From NCBI GenBank assembly GCA_003557825.1, contig PWNM01000116.1:1-5968 (forward strand): 5,968 nucleotides of DNA. The letters are read 5' to 3'. Positions 1-5,939 of this stretch are shown one piece after another. Under the pieces are notes generated by a model. The model saw nothing but the letters and a program-made list of their open reading frames with translations, had not been told where the DNA came from and searched no databases. The stretch comes from Candidatus Hydrogenedentota bacterium (lineage in GTDB: Bacteria > Hydrogenedentota > Hydrogenedentia > Hydrogenedentales > SLHB01). Position numbers and translations under genes: made by a program. Every line of letters starts with the position of its first letter. The first letter of the stretch is position 1.

Positions 1-123
1 CGAATCGAGGCGATTGTGCCCGGCCGAGGTTCCCTGGTCAAGACGATCACGAAACGGGGCTTTATGCTGGATCTCGCCCCCGCCGACGTGAACCTCGTGC
101 AGGCGGTATCCTCTGCGGCGTAG
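1..123 (+). CDS. C-terminal fragment of an unidentified protein
   Basis: The first reading frame is open from base 1 to the TAG at 121-123, giving 40 residues that begin RIEAIVPGRG and end with QAVSSAA. The beginning of the gene lies outside the window. The frame is likely coding because it runs without a stop up to a GC-rich hairpin just downstream (147-173), and because its composition matches the neighbouring genes. The fragment mixes basic and hydrophobic residues, with no membrane segment and no motif that I can assign to a family. No function is proposed. Confidence 0.55.
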   Translation, partial: RIEAIVPGRGSLVKTITKRGFMLDLAPADVNLVQAVSSAA

Positions 124-146
124 CGGAAGCTCCACGGAATACCGGG

Positions 147-176
147 CCCGCCCCTTGTATCTCGGGGGGCGGGTTT
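147..176 (+). terminator. GC-rich hairpin, possible terminator of the upstream gene
   Basis: The arms CCCGCCCC (147-154) and GGGGCGGG (166-173) pair perfectly over 8 bp around an 11-base loop, and a short TTT follows. The hairpin starts 24 bases after the stop codon of the truncated gene, a usual place for an intrinsic terminator. The U-tract is only three bases long, so termination may be weak. It separates the upstream gene from uppP. Confidence 0.5.
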
Positions 177-213
177 GGTATGTTCCTGCTTCACGCGCAA
201 GGGGAACCCGAAT

Positions 214-219
214 AAGGAG
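214..219 (+). promoter_or_regulatory. Ribosome binding site of uppP
   Basis: AAGGAG is a good Shine-Dalgarno match. It lies 12 bases before the in-frame GTG at 232, which is longer than ideal. It is only 2 bases before an ATG at 222, and that ATG is out of frame with uppP. The site argues for initiation near 232 rather than at the in-frame TTG at 175, which lies upstream of it. Confidence 0.5.
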
Positions 220-231
220 TCATGCTGGACT

Positions 232-1035
232 GTGGTTTATATCAATACGATTATCCTGTCGATCATTGAAGGCATCACCGAGTTTCTTCCCGTCAGCAGT
301 ACCGGTCATCTCATCATCGCCGAGACGTATATCTCGTTAACCGAAGACACGGCGTTCAACGATGCCTTCATGGTGATCATCCAGCTTCCGGCTATCCTGG
401 CGGTGGTGATCTATTTTTGGGACAAGCTCTGGCCGTTCAACAAACCGCCCGAAGAACGCAATGCCCGGCTCGGAATGTGGACCGTGATTGTCGTGGCCTT
501 CCTCCCCGCGGCCTTTCTTGGGGTATTGGTGCATAGTTATCTTCAACTGTGGTTCTTCAATCCCGTCACCGTATCTATCGCACTGATCATTGGTGGGTTG
601 ATCATCATTTTGATCGAGCGGACCGATCGCAAGGTCGTCGAGCAGGATGTCTTCGAGGTCGGCTATCTGAAAGGATTCGGCATCGGATGCTTTCAATGCC
701 TGGCCATGATCCCGGGTACGTCCCGATCGGCGGCGTCCATTATCGGCGGCATGCTGCTTCGAACCAGCCGACCCGCCGCGGCCGAGTTCTCCTTTTTTCT
801 GGCCATCCCGACCATGCTGGGGGCCTGCACCGTGGAACTCTACCGAAGCGGATTCAACTTTGACAGCAGCCAATGGACCATTCTGGCCCTCGGATCGGTG
901 GTGTCGTTTATCTCGGGTTATTTTGCCGTCATGTTCCTGATGCGGCTACTCAAGCATTATGATTTCACCCCCTTTGGGTATTACCGTATCGGCATCGGCA
1001 CGGTAGTGCTCGTCTGGCATTTTTTCATCCGGTAG
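232..1035 (+). CDS. uppP: Undecaprenyl-diphosphate phosphatase UppP (BacA family)
   Basis: Integral membrane enzyme that dephosphorylates undecaprenyl diphosphate to the monophosphate, recycling the lipid carrier for peptidoglycan and other envelope polymers. Overexpression in this family gives bacitracin resistance. With the GTG start at 232 the protein has 267 residues, close to the usual 265-275. Both family signatures are present: the N-terminal EGITEFLPVSSTGH motif, with the two glutamates of E-x3-E at about residues 13 and 17 and a histidine at 26, and PGTSRSAAS at about 161-169, containing the catalytic arginine (about 165). Hydrophobic segments lie near residues 46-63, 85-100, 114-128, 186-201, 217-237 and 254-266. 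The frame stays open up to a TTG at 175. That start would add 19 polar, cysteine-containing residues unlike the family and would lie upstream of the AAGGAG, so 232 is preferred. No other envelope gene is adjacent. The family call is very secure; the exact start is less so. Confidence 0.95.
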   Translation: MVYINTIILSIIEGITEFLPVSSTGHLIIAETYISLTEDTAFNDAFMVIIQLPAILAVVIYFWDKLWPFNKPPEERNARLGMWTVIVVAFLPAAFLGVLVHSYLQLWFFNPVTVSIALIIGGLIIILIERTDRKVVEQDVFEVGYLKGFGIGCFQCLAMIPGTSRSAASIIGGMLLRTSRPAAAEFSFFLAIPTMLGACTVELYRSGFNFDSSQWTILALGSVVSFISGYFAVMFLMRLLKHYDFTPFGYYRIGIGTVVLVWHFFIR

Positions 1036-1061
1036 TTTTTCTCCGCCCTCAGGTTGATCCG

Positions 1062-1078
1062 TATGCGCTCAGCGCATA
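1062..1078. repeat. Perfect 17-base palindrome in the uppP downstream gap
   Basis: TATGCGCT and AGCGCATA are exact inverted repeats of 8 bases around a single central C. As RNA this would form a 7-bp stem with a 3-base loop. No T-tract follows, so it is not a typical intrinsic terminator. A short inverted repeat, GCCC-GCAC-GGGC, lies at 1084-1095. The element sits 27 bases after the uppP stop and 64 bases before the next start codon. It could be an operator for the downstream gene or an mRNA 3'-end stabilising hairpin; the sequence does not decide. Confidence 0.45.
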
Positions 1079-1141
1079 GAGTGGCCCGCACGGGCGATTG
1101 CTCTCCGAAGCAAAAACGTCCACACCTCAGGAGGCAGAACC

Positions 1142-2605
1142 ATGATCAGATTGTTTGTCCTTGGCATCGCATTCATCCTGTGTACCGCGGGGAGCGTCGC
1201 CGAGGCGCCCGAAGCTCCCTTTCCCGAGAACCCCTTCACCTTCCCTGTCCAGGTGTTGACCGGACCCGAAGTGGATTGGGACCGCGGCTACGCGGTGTTG
1301 CTCTTGGGGGACCTAACCGGAGACGGAGCTATCGAACTGGTCCTCGTCGGCGAACAGGGGGCCAGCGCCTACACCCACCAGGGTGAGGAATTATGGGTTG
1401 TGGAGCGCCCCTCGACCTATAACAAACGGACCGAACCGGGCGAAGGAACCGCCCTGAGATACCACGCCACCGCCGGCGTCATCGGCAACGAAGCCTTTTA
1501 TTTCATCGCTGAAGATCAGACCACCCTGGTCGTCGTCGACGGCAAGACGGGGGACATTCGGCAAGAGTTGAACGTCGGCCCCGAGCAATGGACCGATGTG
1601 GGCCTGGCCCATTTATTCAGCCAAGACGGCCCGGAAGACATCGTCCTGCTGCGCGACGGCTACATCGGCGGGTTTACGGGCTACCGCAACACCAATAAGG
1701 TAGCCGCCATTCGGCATGGCGAAGACACGATTATCTGGGAACACGAGACGGACCACCACATGGGCATCGCTTTTGCCCACATGCGCATCGCAGACATCGA
1801 CGGCGACGGATACGACGAGATCGCCACGGGGCGGGTCGTGATCAACAACGACGGCACACCCTTGCCCATGCGCCACGAGGATCCCGTGTGGGGCGACAAT
1901 CCGCTGGCGAGCTACACGACCTTGCAGGTGGCCAACCTGTTTCCCGACCGGCCGGGTCTGGAAGCCTTTGTGGGCCAGTACTTTATTGGCCGTTACGGCG
2001 TCCACTCCTTTACCTATGGCATGGACGGCTTCCAGCGCGATTATGGTCACGGCTCGAATGCGCACTCGGCGGTAATCGGCGAGTTTGCCGCGCAGCCCGG
2101 CTGGGAAGGTCCGGTAGCGCTCATTCGCAGCAACAAGGATGTCGAAAACAATCCGCCCGATATCCGCTATCTGCGCTTTCTCAATCTGTCTACCGGCGAG
2201 GAACACATGCAAGACCATGTGCCGGAAACCAGCTGGAGCGAACGGGTTGGCGACGATGGCCGGCCCGTGGGCAGCTATCCCCGGTTTATCGACTGGACCG
2301 GCAGCGGCGACCCTGAGATCATGTTGATCGAGCGCCACGACCGCAACCCAAGGGTGTCGGTGAACGTGGCGCGAACGGGGGAGCTGATCTTCGAGACGAC
2401 CCACCGGGGCATCGGCGAGGCCATGGCACGGGTTTTCGACATCGCCGGTGACGGAAGGGAAGAGGTCATTGTGTGGAATCGCGAGGAGGTCGCCATTTAC
2501 TGGAACGCCGATCCGGTCGACGAGCCGGTACCGCCCAAACGAACGCAACGGGATTATATGCTCCGAAGCCGTCATGGGTCGTTCGTGGATAATTACCCCC
2601 AGTAG
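1142..2605 (+). CDS. Secreted FG-GAP/VCBS-repeat beta-propeller, resembling family 11 rhamnogalacturonan lyase
   Basis: The 487-residue protein starts at an ATG 7 bases after a strong AGGAGG (1129-1134). Residues 1-20 form a signal peptide: a positive N-terminus, the hydrophobic stretch LFVLGIAFILC and likely cleavage after SVA (20) or AEA (22). No proper lipobox is present, so it is probably periplasmic or released. Repeats of the D-x-x-G-x-G-x-x-E calcium-binding type occur at 57-65 (DLTGDGAIE), 218-226 (DIDGDGYDE), 384-392 (DWTGSGDPE) and 433-441 (DIAGDGREE), typical of FG-GAP/VCBS propeller blades. The stretch DIDGDGYDEIATG...INNDGTPL followed by FPDRPGLEAF (267-276) resembles the propeller of polysaccharide lyase family 11. 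That similarity is recalled, not searched. Members of that family are usually near 600 residues and have an extra N-terminal domain that is absent here. It may therefore be a lyase-like binding protein or a divergent enzyme. It is separated from both neighbours and looks monocistronic. Confidence 0.85.
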   Translation: MIRLFVLGIAFILCTAGSVAEAPEAPFPENPFTFPVQVLTGPEVDWDRGYAVLLLGDLTGDGAIELVLVGEQGASAYTHQGEELWVVERPSTYNKRTEPGEGTALRYHATAGVIGNEAFYFIAEDQTTLVVVDGKTGDIRQELNVGPEQWTDVGLAHLFSQDGPEDIVLLRDGYIGGFTGYRNTNKVAAIRHGEDTIIWEHETDHHMGIAFAHMRIADIDGDGYDEIATGRVVINNDGTPLPMRHEDPVWGDNPLASYTTLQVANLFPDRPGLEAFVGQYFIGRYGVHSFTYGMDGFQRDYGHGSNAHSAVIGEFAAQPGWEGPVALIRSNKDVENNPPDIRYLRFLNLSTGEEHMQDHVPETSWSERVGDDGRPVGSYPRFIDWTGSGDPEIMLIERHDRNPRVSVNVARTGELIFETTHRGIGEAMARVFDIAGDGREEVIVWNREEVAIYWNADPVDEPVPPKRTQRDYMLRSRHGSFVDNYPQ

Positions 2606-2725
2606 ATTCGATGTATATGCGTTGCCTCTGACAGGGAGATAGACCATTACAGGCGGAGGAAATGGGATACAGGTTTTGAAACATTGCAGATTAAGGTCGG
2701 CACTTTTATTGATCGAGGGGAATAC

Positions 2726-2884
2726 GTGAAGGAACATCCGGGAGGAAACTTCAAACGGGGTGATGACATGTGTTCGATGGCATACGGGTATCAGACCCTT
2801 CCGACGCAGCCCTTCCCGCCGTTCCCCGACAGGGCTTTGCGGACAATGGATCTGGGCGTTGAGCAAAAACGTTTCAACCAATAG
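2726..2884 (+). CDS. Possible small protein of 52 residues, unrecognised
   Basis: A GTG at 2726 lies 5 bases after GAGGGG (2715-2720) and opens a frame ending at the TAG at 2882-2884. The product would be a hydrophilic 52-residue protein with a basic first part (KEHPGGNFKRGDD) and a proline-rich middle (TLPTQPFPPFPDRAL), without a signal peptide or membrane segment. In its favour are the ribosome binding site and a terminator-like hairpin that begins 17 bases after the stop. Against it are its short length, the lack of any recognised family and the non-ATG start. The same frame also has a TTG at 2684 and an ATG at 2768, which would give 66 or 38 residues. It could equally be a chance frame inside a leader or a decayed gene. 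Confidence 0.28.
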   Translation: MKEHPGGNFKRGDDMCSMAYGYQTLPTQPFPPFPDRALRTMDLGVEQKRFNQ

Positions 2885-2901
2885 ATGATGCAGGTGCGTT
2901 C

Positions 2902-2942
2902 ACGCCCATCAGTACGGTAGGTTCGACTGGTGGGCGTCTTTC
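2902..2942 (+). terminator. Strong hairpin with short T-run, likely intrinsic terminator
   Basis: The arms ACGCCCATCAGT (2902-2913) and ACTGGTGGGCGT (2926-2937) pair over 12 bp with a single G-U wobble and a 12-base loop. CTTTCC follows. This is the most stable inverted repeat in the gap. It ends about 17 bases before the ribosome binding site of the MFS gene. It could end transcription from the region upstream, or, if the MFS transcript begins above it, act as an attenuator for the transporter. The T-run is short, so the efficiency is uncertain. Confidence 0.6.
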
Positions 2943-2964
2943 CGTATCGCGTACAGGAAATTTC

Positions 2965-4332
2965 GTGCGAATACCCATACTTGAAAGCTTACATGAGATT
3001 GGTCCGGCTGCTCGCCGTTTTTTGTTGTTTCAAACATGCAACATTCTATCGGCGCAGAGCCTGGTGGGCCAAGCGATGATTCTGTTTGCGCGGCATATTG
3101 AAATGCCCCCTTCGTGGGTGGGCGCGCTAATTTCGTTTATGCCGCTGGCCAGCCTACTCGTCATTTTCACCATCCAAATTGTCTCTGCGCTTGGGCCGAA
3201 GCGTGCAATGTTCATGGCATGGTTACTGCGCAACATTGTCATTAGTGTGGTGTTCACCATGCCATGGGTCATTGACCGGTATTCGCTGCAGATGGGATGG
3301 TATGTGTTGCTTTTTGCTACCTTGGGCTTTTGTATGTTTCGCGCCTTAGGCGCGGGAGCCTGGTTTCCGTGGCTCCACGAGGTGGTCCCCGAAAACAAGC
3401 GCGGGATCTTTTTCAGCACTGAGTCGGCTCTGATTCAGTTCTCGACCGTTTGGGTGATCATCCTCCAAGGCCTAATACTCAGAAGAGATCCAGGTATCGC
3501 GCATTTCCTCACCATCTACGGCATTGGTATTACGGCGGGTCTTGCAAGCCTGATTCTGATGTGGCGAATTCCTGGCGGAGCCGGCGTACCGCAGAAGTTC
3601 TCGGTGAGAGGATTGCTCGATTCATACCGACATGCCCTCGCGGACGGCGTCTATCTACGTTTCATCGGCGTCATAACCCTCGGCTTTTTTTCGATTGCCA
3701 GCTATGGCGCCGCCTTGGTTATGTACCTGCGAGACATGCTCCACCTTCCCGAGCGGACCATCATGACCATGCTTGCCGGTGGCGCCATGGCTGTATTCCT
3801 CACCGTTCGTTACTGGGGACGATTTGCCGAGCACAGCGGTAGCGGCCGCGCCATGTGCAAAGCCCTTATCGCCCAGTCGCTGGTCATCGCCACCTTTTTG
3901 CTACATCAACCGGCCCACTCCTGGACCCCGTACTTTGTCGCGCCTGCCATCGCTCTGGTGGTCATCTTTAATCAGGCCTTTTGGGTGTCGGCTCATCGCG
4001 CCATGCTCAATTTCGTCCGGGAAGAGGGCCGGATCGGCTACACCAATTTGTGGACCATAGGTTCGGCAATTGCCCTTGGGGGAACGCCCAACCTGGTCGG
4101 TTGGATCATTGAATGGGGCGGATTGACCGGTTTTCGGATTTGTTTTCTCATGGCAACCTGCGGCGGACTACTTACCGCCATATTCTCCGCGAGGATCGTA
4201 CGCGACGGTGTGCCCGTCCAGCCCTCGCTTACGCAAATGCTCAATCCCGCTCTGCCCGTGCGCACCTTGGCCCGCATCGCTTGGATCACCCTCGGCATGC
4301 ACGAAAGCAATCGGCCCGAGCCGCCCCAATAA
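2965..4332 (+). CDS. Major facilitator superfamily (MFS) transporter
   Basis: Polytopic inner-membrane protein of 455 residues, a normal MFS length. It starts at a GTG 5 bases after AGGAA (2955-2959); no in-frame upstream alternative looks better. About twelve hydrophobic segments can be placed near 20-43, 50-75, 82-100, 110-131, 155-172, 180-201, 230-254, 265-283, 298-314, 320-343, 362-384 and 390-410, with a longer loop after the sixth (202-229), as expected for a 6+6 fold. The loop after helix 2 has GPKRAMFMAW, a degenerate form of MFS motif A. VPENKRGIFFSTESA (141-155) matches the 'P...RG.FFS' cytoplasmic loop found in many uncharacterised bacterial permeases. The C-terminal 40 or so residues are soluble. 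The substrate cannot be inferred, and neither neighbour points to one. The 5' part is less GC-rich than the flanking genes, which might indicate separate ancestry. Confidence 0.88.
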   Translation: MRIPILESLHEIGPAARRFLLFQTCNILSAQSLVGQAMILFARHIEMPPSWVGALISFMPLASLLVIFTIQIVSALGPKRAMFMAWLLRNIVISVVFTMPWVIDRYSLQMGWYVLLFATLGFCMFRALGAGAWFPWLHEVVPENKRGIFFSTESALIQFSTVWVIILQGLILRRDPGIAHFLTIYGIGITAGLASLILMWRIPGGAGVPQKFSVRGLLDSYRHALADGVYLRFIGVITLGFFSIASYGAALVMYLRDMLHLPERTIMTMLAGGAMAVFLTVRYWGRFAEHSGSGRAMCKALIAQSLVIATFLLHQPAHSWTPYFVAPAIALVVIFNQAFWVSAHRAMLNFVREEGRIGYTNLWTIGSAIALGGTPNLVGWIIEWGGLTGFRICFLMATCGGLLTAIFSARIVRDGVPVQPSLTQMLNPALPVRTLARIAWITLGMHESNRPEPPQ

Positions 4333-4418
4333 CCTCGCTCCTCGCCCTCCGCACCGGCAGATGCTCCCACTACAACCGTAAAATCGAGCACAAATTTACA
4401 ATAATTTGATCCGAAGTC

Positions 4419-4432
4419 GCAGGAATTCCTGC
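4419..4432. repeat. Perfect 14-base palindrome upstream of mtaB
   Basis: GCAGGAATTCCTGC is an exact palindrome with no spacer. It lies 102 bases before the mtaB start, just after an AT-rich stretch (4376-4410) in otherwise GC-rich DNA. That stretch includes TACAAT at 4397-4402, five of six bases of a -10 box, though I see no good -35 partner. The position suits a dimeric regulator's operator, but no regulator gene is in the window. Confidence 0.45.
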
Positions 4433-4435
4433 TCC

Positions 4436-4448
4436 CGATACGGTATCG
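4436..4448. repeat. Second palindrome (13 bases) upstream of mtaB
   Basis: CGATAC and GTATCG are exact inverted repeats around one central G. The element begins only 3 bases after the 14-base palindrome and differs from it in sequence, so the pair is not a duplicated operator. TATAGA at 4449-4454, immediately after, is a weak -10 candidate. Its role as operator or RNA structure is unresolved. Confidence 0.4.
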
Positions 4449-4458
4449 TATAGACACA

Positions 4459-4479
4459 TGGCGCGGTTGTGTCGCGCCA
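4459..4479 (+). promoter_or_regulatory. Hairpin in the probable mtaB leader
   Basis: TGGCGCG (4459-4465) and CGCGCCA (4473-4479) form a perfect 7-bp stem with a 7-base loop. No T-tract follows, so it is not a standard terminator. It is one of two stems close to the mtaB ribosome binding site and may belong to a structured 5' leader. Confidence 0.4.
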
Positions 4480-4495
4480 AACCGAATGCCACACC

Positions 4496-4515
4496 GGACG
4501 CTGGGTACAGCGTCC
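4496..4515 (+). promoter_or_regulatory. Hairpin just upstream of the mtaB ribosome binding site
   Basis: GGACGCT (4496-4502) and AGCGTCC (4509-4515) form a perfect 7-bp stem with a 6-base loop. The stem ends about 5 bases before the ribosome binding site, close enough for its folding to affect translation or mRNA stability. The preceding GCCAC (4489-4493) faintly recalls the conserved B12-box of cobalamin riboswitches, but the rest of that riboswitch is not recognisable. Confidence 0.4.
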
Positions 4516-4519
4516 TAAA

Positions 4520-4526
4520 GAGGGAG
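4520..4526 (+). promoter_or_regulatory. Ribosome binding site that sets the mtaB start
   Basis: The purine run GAGGGAG ends 8 bases before the ATG at 4535. This favours that ATG over an in-frame upstream TTG at 4469, which lies inside the loop of the 4459-4479 hairpin and would add 22 residues not seen in the family. Confidence 0.6.
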
Positions 4527-4534
4527 CGAACACC

Positions 4535-5917
4535 ATGCCAGTATTCAAGAAAGTCGCAATCAACAATGCGGATGACCTGATTTTTGGTCATGCGCCCAAG
4601 CCGGTAACCACGAAAAGCGGGATGAAAATCGGTGGCGGACGCGTCTATCCCGAGCTCAACTTCACGTTGCCGCCCATCGAGGTTATCGAGGAGAACCTTG
4701 GGACGATACAGCGGCACTACCGGGAGATCGTCACGTCCGCCCTGAAACGGGCCTCGCAGCTCGATTCGCAGGGCGTTATGCTCGAATTCGAGACCCTTCC
4801 CCCCATGACCTATAACCCCCAATGGGGCGCAGACCTTTGTAAAATTCTGCTCGATGGCATAGCCGATGCCAACGCCCAGTACGGCCTAAAGGCCGCCTTG
4901 CGCATGACCCCGAATGACAACCGCGAGATGGTTCGACCGCCGGTCATGCGCAGCGGAGCCTATTGGGATAACATGCTGAAGACCTTCGACGCCAGCGCCG
5001 AACTTGGGGCCGATTTTCTGAGCATCGAGTCCGTGGGCGGCAAGGAAGTGCACGATGACGCCCTGACCATGTGCGACATTCAGCAGGTCATTTTCGGTCT
5101 TTGCGTCATGGGCGTCCGGGATATGAAATTCCTGTGGGACCATATCGTTGAAATCGCCGAACGCCATGATGTGTATGCCGCCGGCGACACGGCCTGCGGA
5201 TTTGGGAACACGGCCATGGTGCTGGCCGAGCAGAACATGATCCCCCATGTCTTCGCGGCGGTGGTCCGACCCATTACCGCGGTCCGGTCCCTTGTGGCCT
5301 ATGAATGCGGCGCCGTGGGTCCGGGCAAAGACTGCGCCTATGAAAACCCCATCCTGAAGGCCATTACCGGGTCTCCCATGTCGATGGAAGGCAAGACGGC
5401 CGCCTGCGCCCATTTGAGTCCGCTTGGCAATATCGCCGCCGCCCCGTGCGACGTGTGGAGCAACGAATCGGTGCAAAACATTCGCCTGCTCGGCGGCATG
5501 GCCCCAACCTGTTATTACGAGCAGCTCGAATACGACTGCCGCCTGATGAACCGCGCCATCGAAGACGGTATGGACGCCGCTCGGACCTTGCGCAACTGGA
5601 TGGTGGACTCCGATGCGGCCCTCGATCCCCAAGCCTATGTGCTGACGCCACAGAACGTCATCCGGTTTGCCCGGACCATTGTCGATGCGCCGTCCCACTA
5701 TGCCGCAGGAAAAGCCGTGGCTTTGGAAGCGGTGCAACTGCTTCGCGAAGGTATGAACGACGGCAAGGTGCGCATCGCCGAGCGGGAAGCGCCCTATCTC
5801 GACTTGATCGAGGCTTCGTTGACGACCATGCCGGATGATGAGGATGCCTTCATCGGGACCATGATGGCCATGGTCAATACGGACAAGTTTGTCCCTGCCG
5901 AATACGACCTCGCATAG
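4535..5917 (+). CDS. mtaB: Methanol:corrinoid methyltransferase MtaB
   Basis: Zinc enzyme that cleaves the C-O bond of methanol and transfers the methyl group to the cobalt of a corrinoid protein (MtaC), from which MtaA or a similar protein passes it on to coenzyme M or a pterin. The 460-residue length matches archaeal MtaB. The three zinc ligands known from the Methanosarcina barkeri enzyme (Glu164, Cys220, Cys269) have clear equivalents: Glu165 in SIESVGGKEV, Cys221 in AGDTACGFGNTAM and Cys267 in AVGPGKDCAYEN. Other shared blocks are FGHAPKPV near the N-terminus, MEGKTAACAH (284-293), DVWSNESV (306-313) and DPQAYVL (364-370). The protein is soluble, with no signal peptide. The ATG at 4535 follows a GAGGGAG. 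No mtaC or mtaA is present, and a hairpin follows the stop, so the gene may be transcribed alone; its corrinoid partner would be encoded beyond the window or elsewhere. Bacterial homologues may use other methylated substrates, so methanol is inferred from the conserved ligands. Confidence 0.95.
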   Translation: MPVFKKVAINNADDLIFGHAPKPVTTKSGMKIGGGRVYPELNFTLPPIEVIEENLGTIQRHYREIVTSALKRASQLDSQGVMLEFETLPPMTYNPQWGADLCKILLDGIADANAQYGLKAALRMTPNDNREMVRPPVMRSGAYWDNMLKTFDASAELGADFLSIESVGGKEVHDDALTMCDIQQVIFGLCVMGVRDMKFLWDHIVEIAERHDVYAAGDTACGFGNTAMVLAEQNMIPHVFAAVVRPITAVRSLVAYECGAVGPGKDCAYENPILKAITGSPMSMEGKTAACAHLSPLGNIAAAPCDVWSNESVQNIRLLGGMAPTCYYEQLEYDCRLMNRAIEDGMDAARTLRNWMVDSDAALDPQAYVLTPQNVIRFARTIVDAPSHYAAGKAVALEAVQLLREGMNDGKVRIAEREAPYLDLIEASLTTMPDDEDAFIGTMMAMVNTDKFVPAEYDLA

Positions 5918-5939
5918 CCCAGCTCCCTTCAGGCGACGC

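Larger units (their letters stand above)
2606..2964. other. 359-base gap without a confident gene
   Basis: This stretch separates the propeller gene from the MFS gene. It is visibly less GC-rich than the flanking coding sequence. It contains a possible small ORF (2726-2884) and a strong hairpin (2902-2937), both listed separately. I saw no tRNA-like fold, no tandem repeats and no convincing -35/-10 pair. A GGCGGAGGAAATGG string at 2653-2666 looks like a ribosome site followed by an ATG (2662), but that frame stops after five codons. Confidence 0.5.

Noticed and set aside
175..231. N-terminal extension of uppP from the TTG at 175
   Set aside because: It would begin inside the right arm and tail of the upstream hairpin, precede the AAGGAG, and add a polar stretch that the family does not have.
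337..873. A 178-residue open frame on the - strand inside uppP
   Set aside because: It is the shadow of a well-conserved membrane enzyme. Its charged, low-complexity composition is the complement of hydrophobic codons.
1613..2881. A 422-residue open frame on the - strand, antisense to the propeller gene
   Set aside because: The + strand frame has a signal peptide, repeat motifs and a strong ribosome site. The antisense frame has no recognisable domain and is a by-product of GC-rich codon use.
4459..4515. tRNA or small structured RNA gene formed by the two adjacent 7-bp hairpins
   Set aside because: There is no acceptor stem, no T-loop consensus and no cloverleaf arrangement; the two stems are better explained as leader structure.
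4333..4534. Cobalamin riboswitch before the corrinoid-dependent mtaB
   Set aside because: Only a GCCAC string and nearby stems recall the B12-box. The conserved core elements could not be found, and the probable leader is shorter than the usual riboswitch of about 200 bases. A covariance-model search would settle it.
4886..5737. A 283-residue open frame on the - strand inside mtaB
   Set aside because: It is fully antisense to a clearly recognised MtaB and shows no family features of its own.
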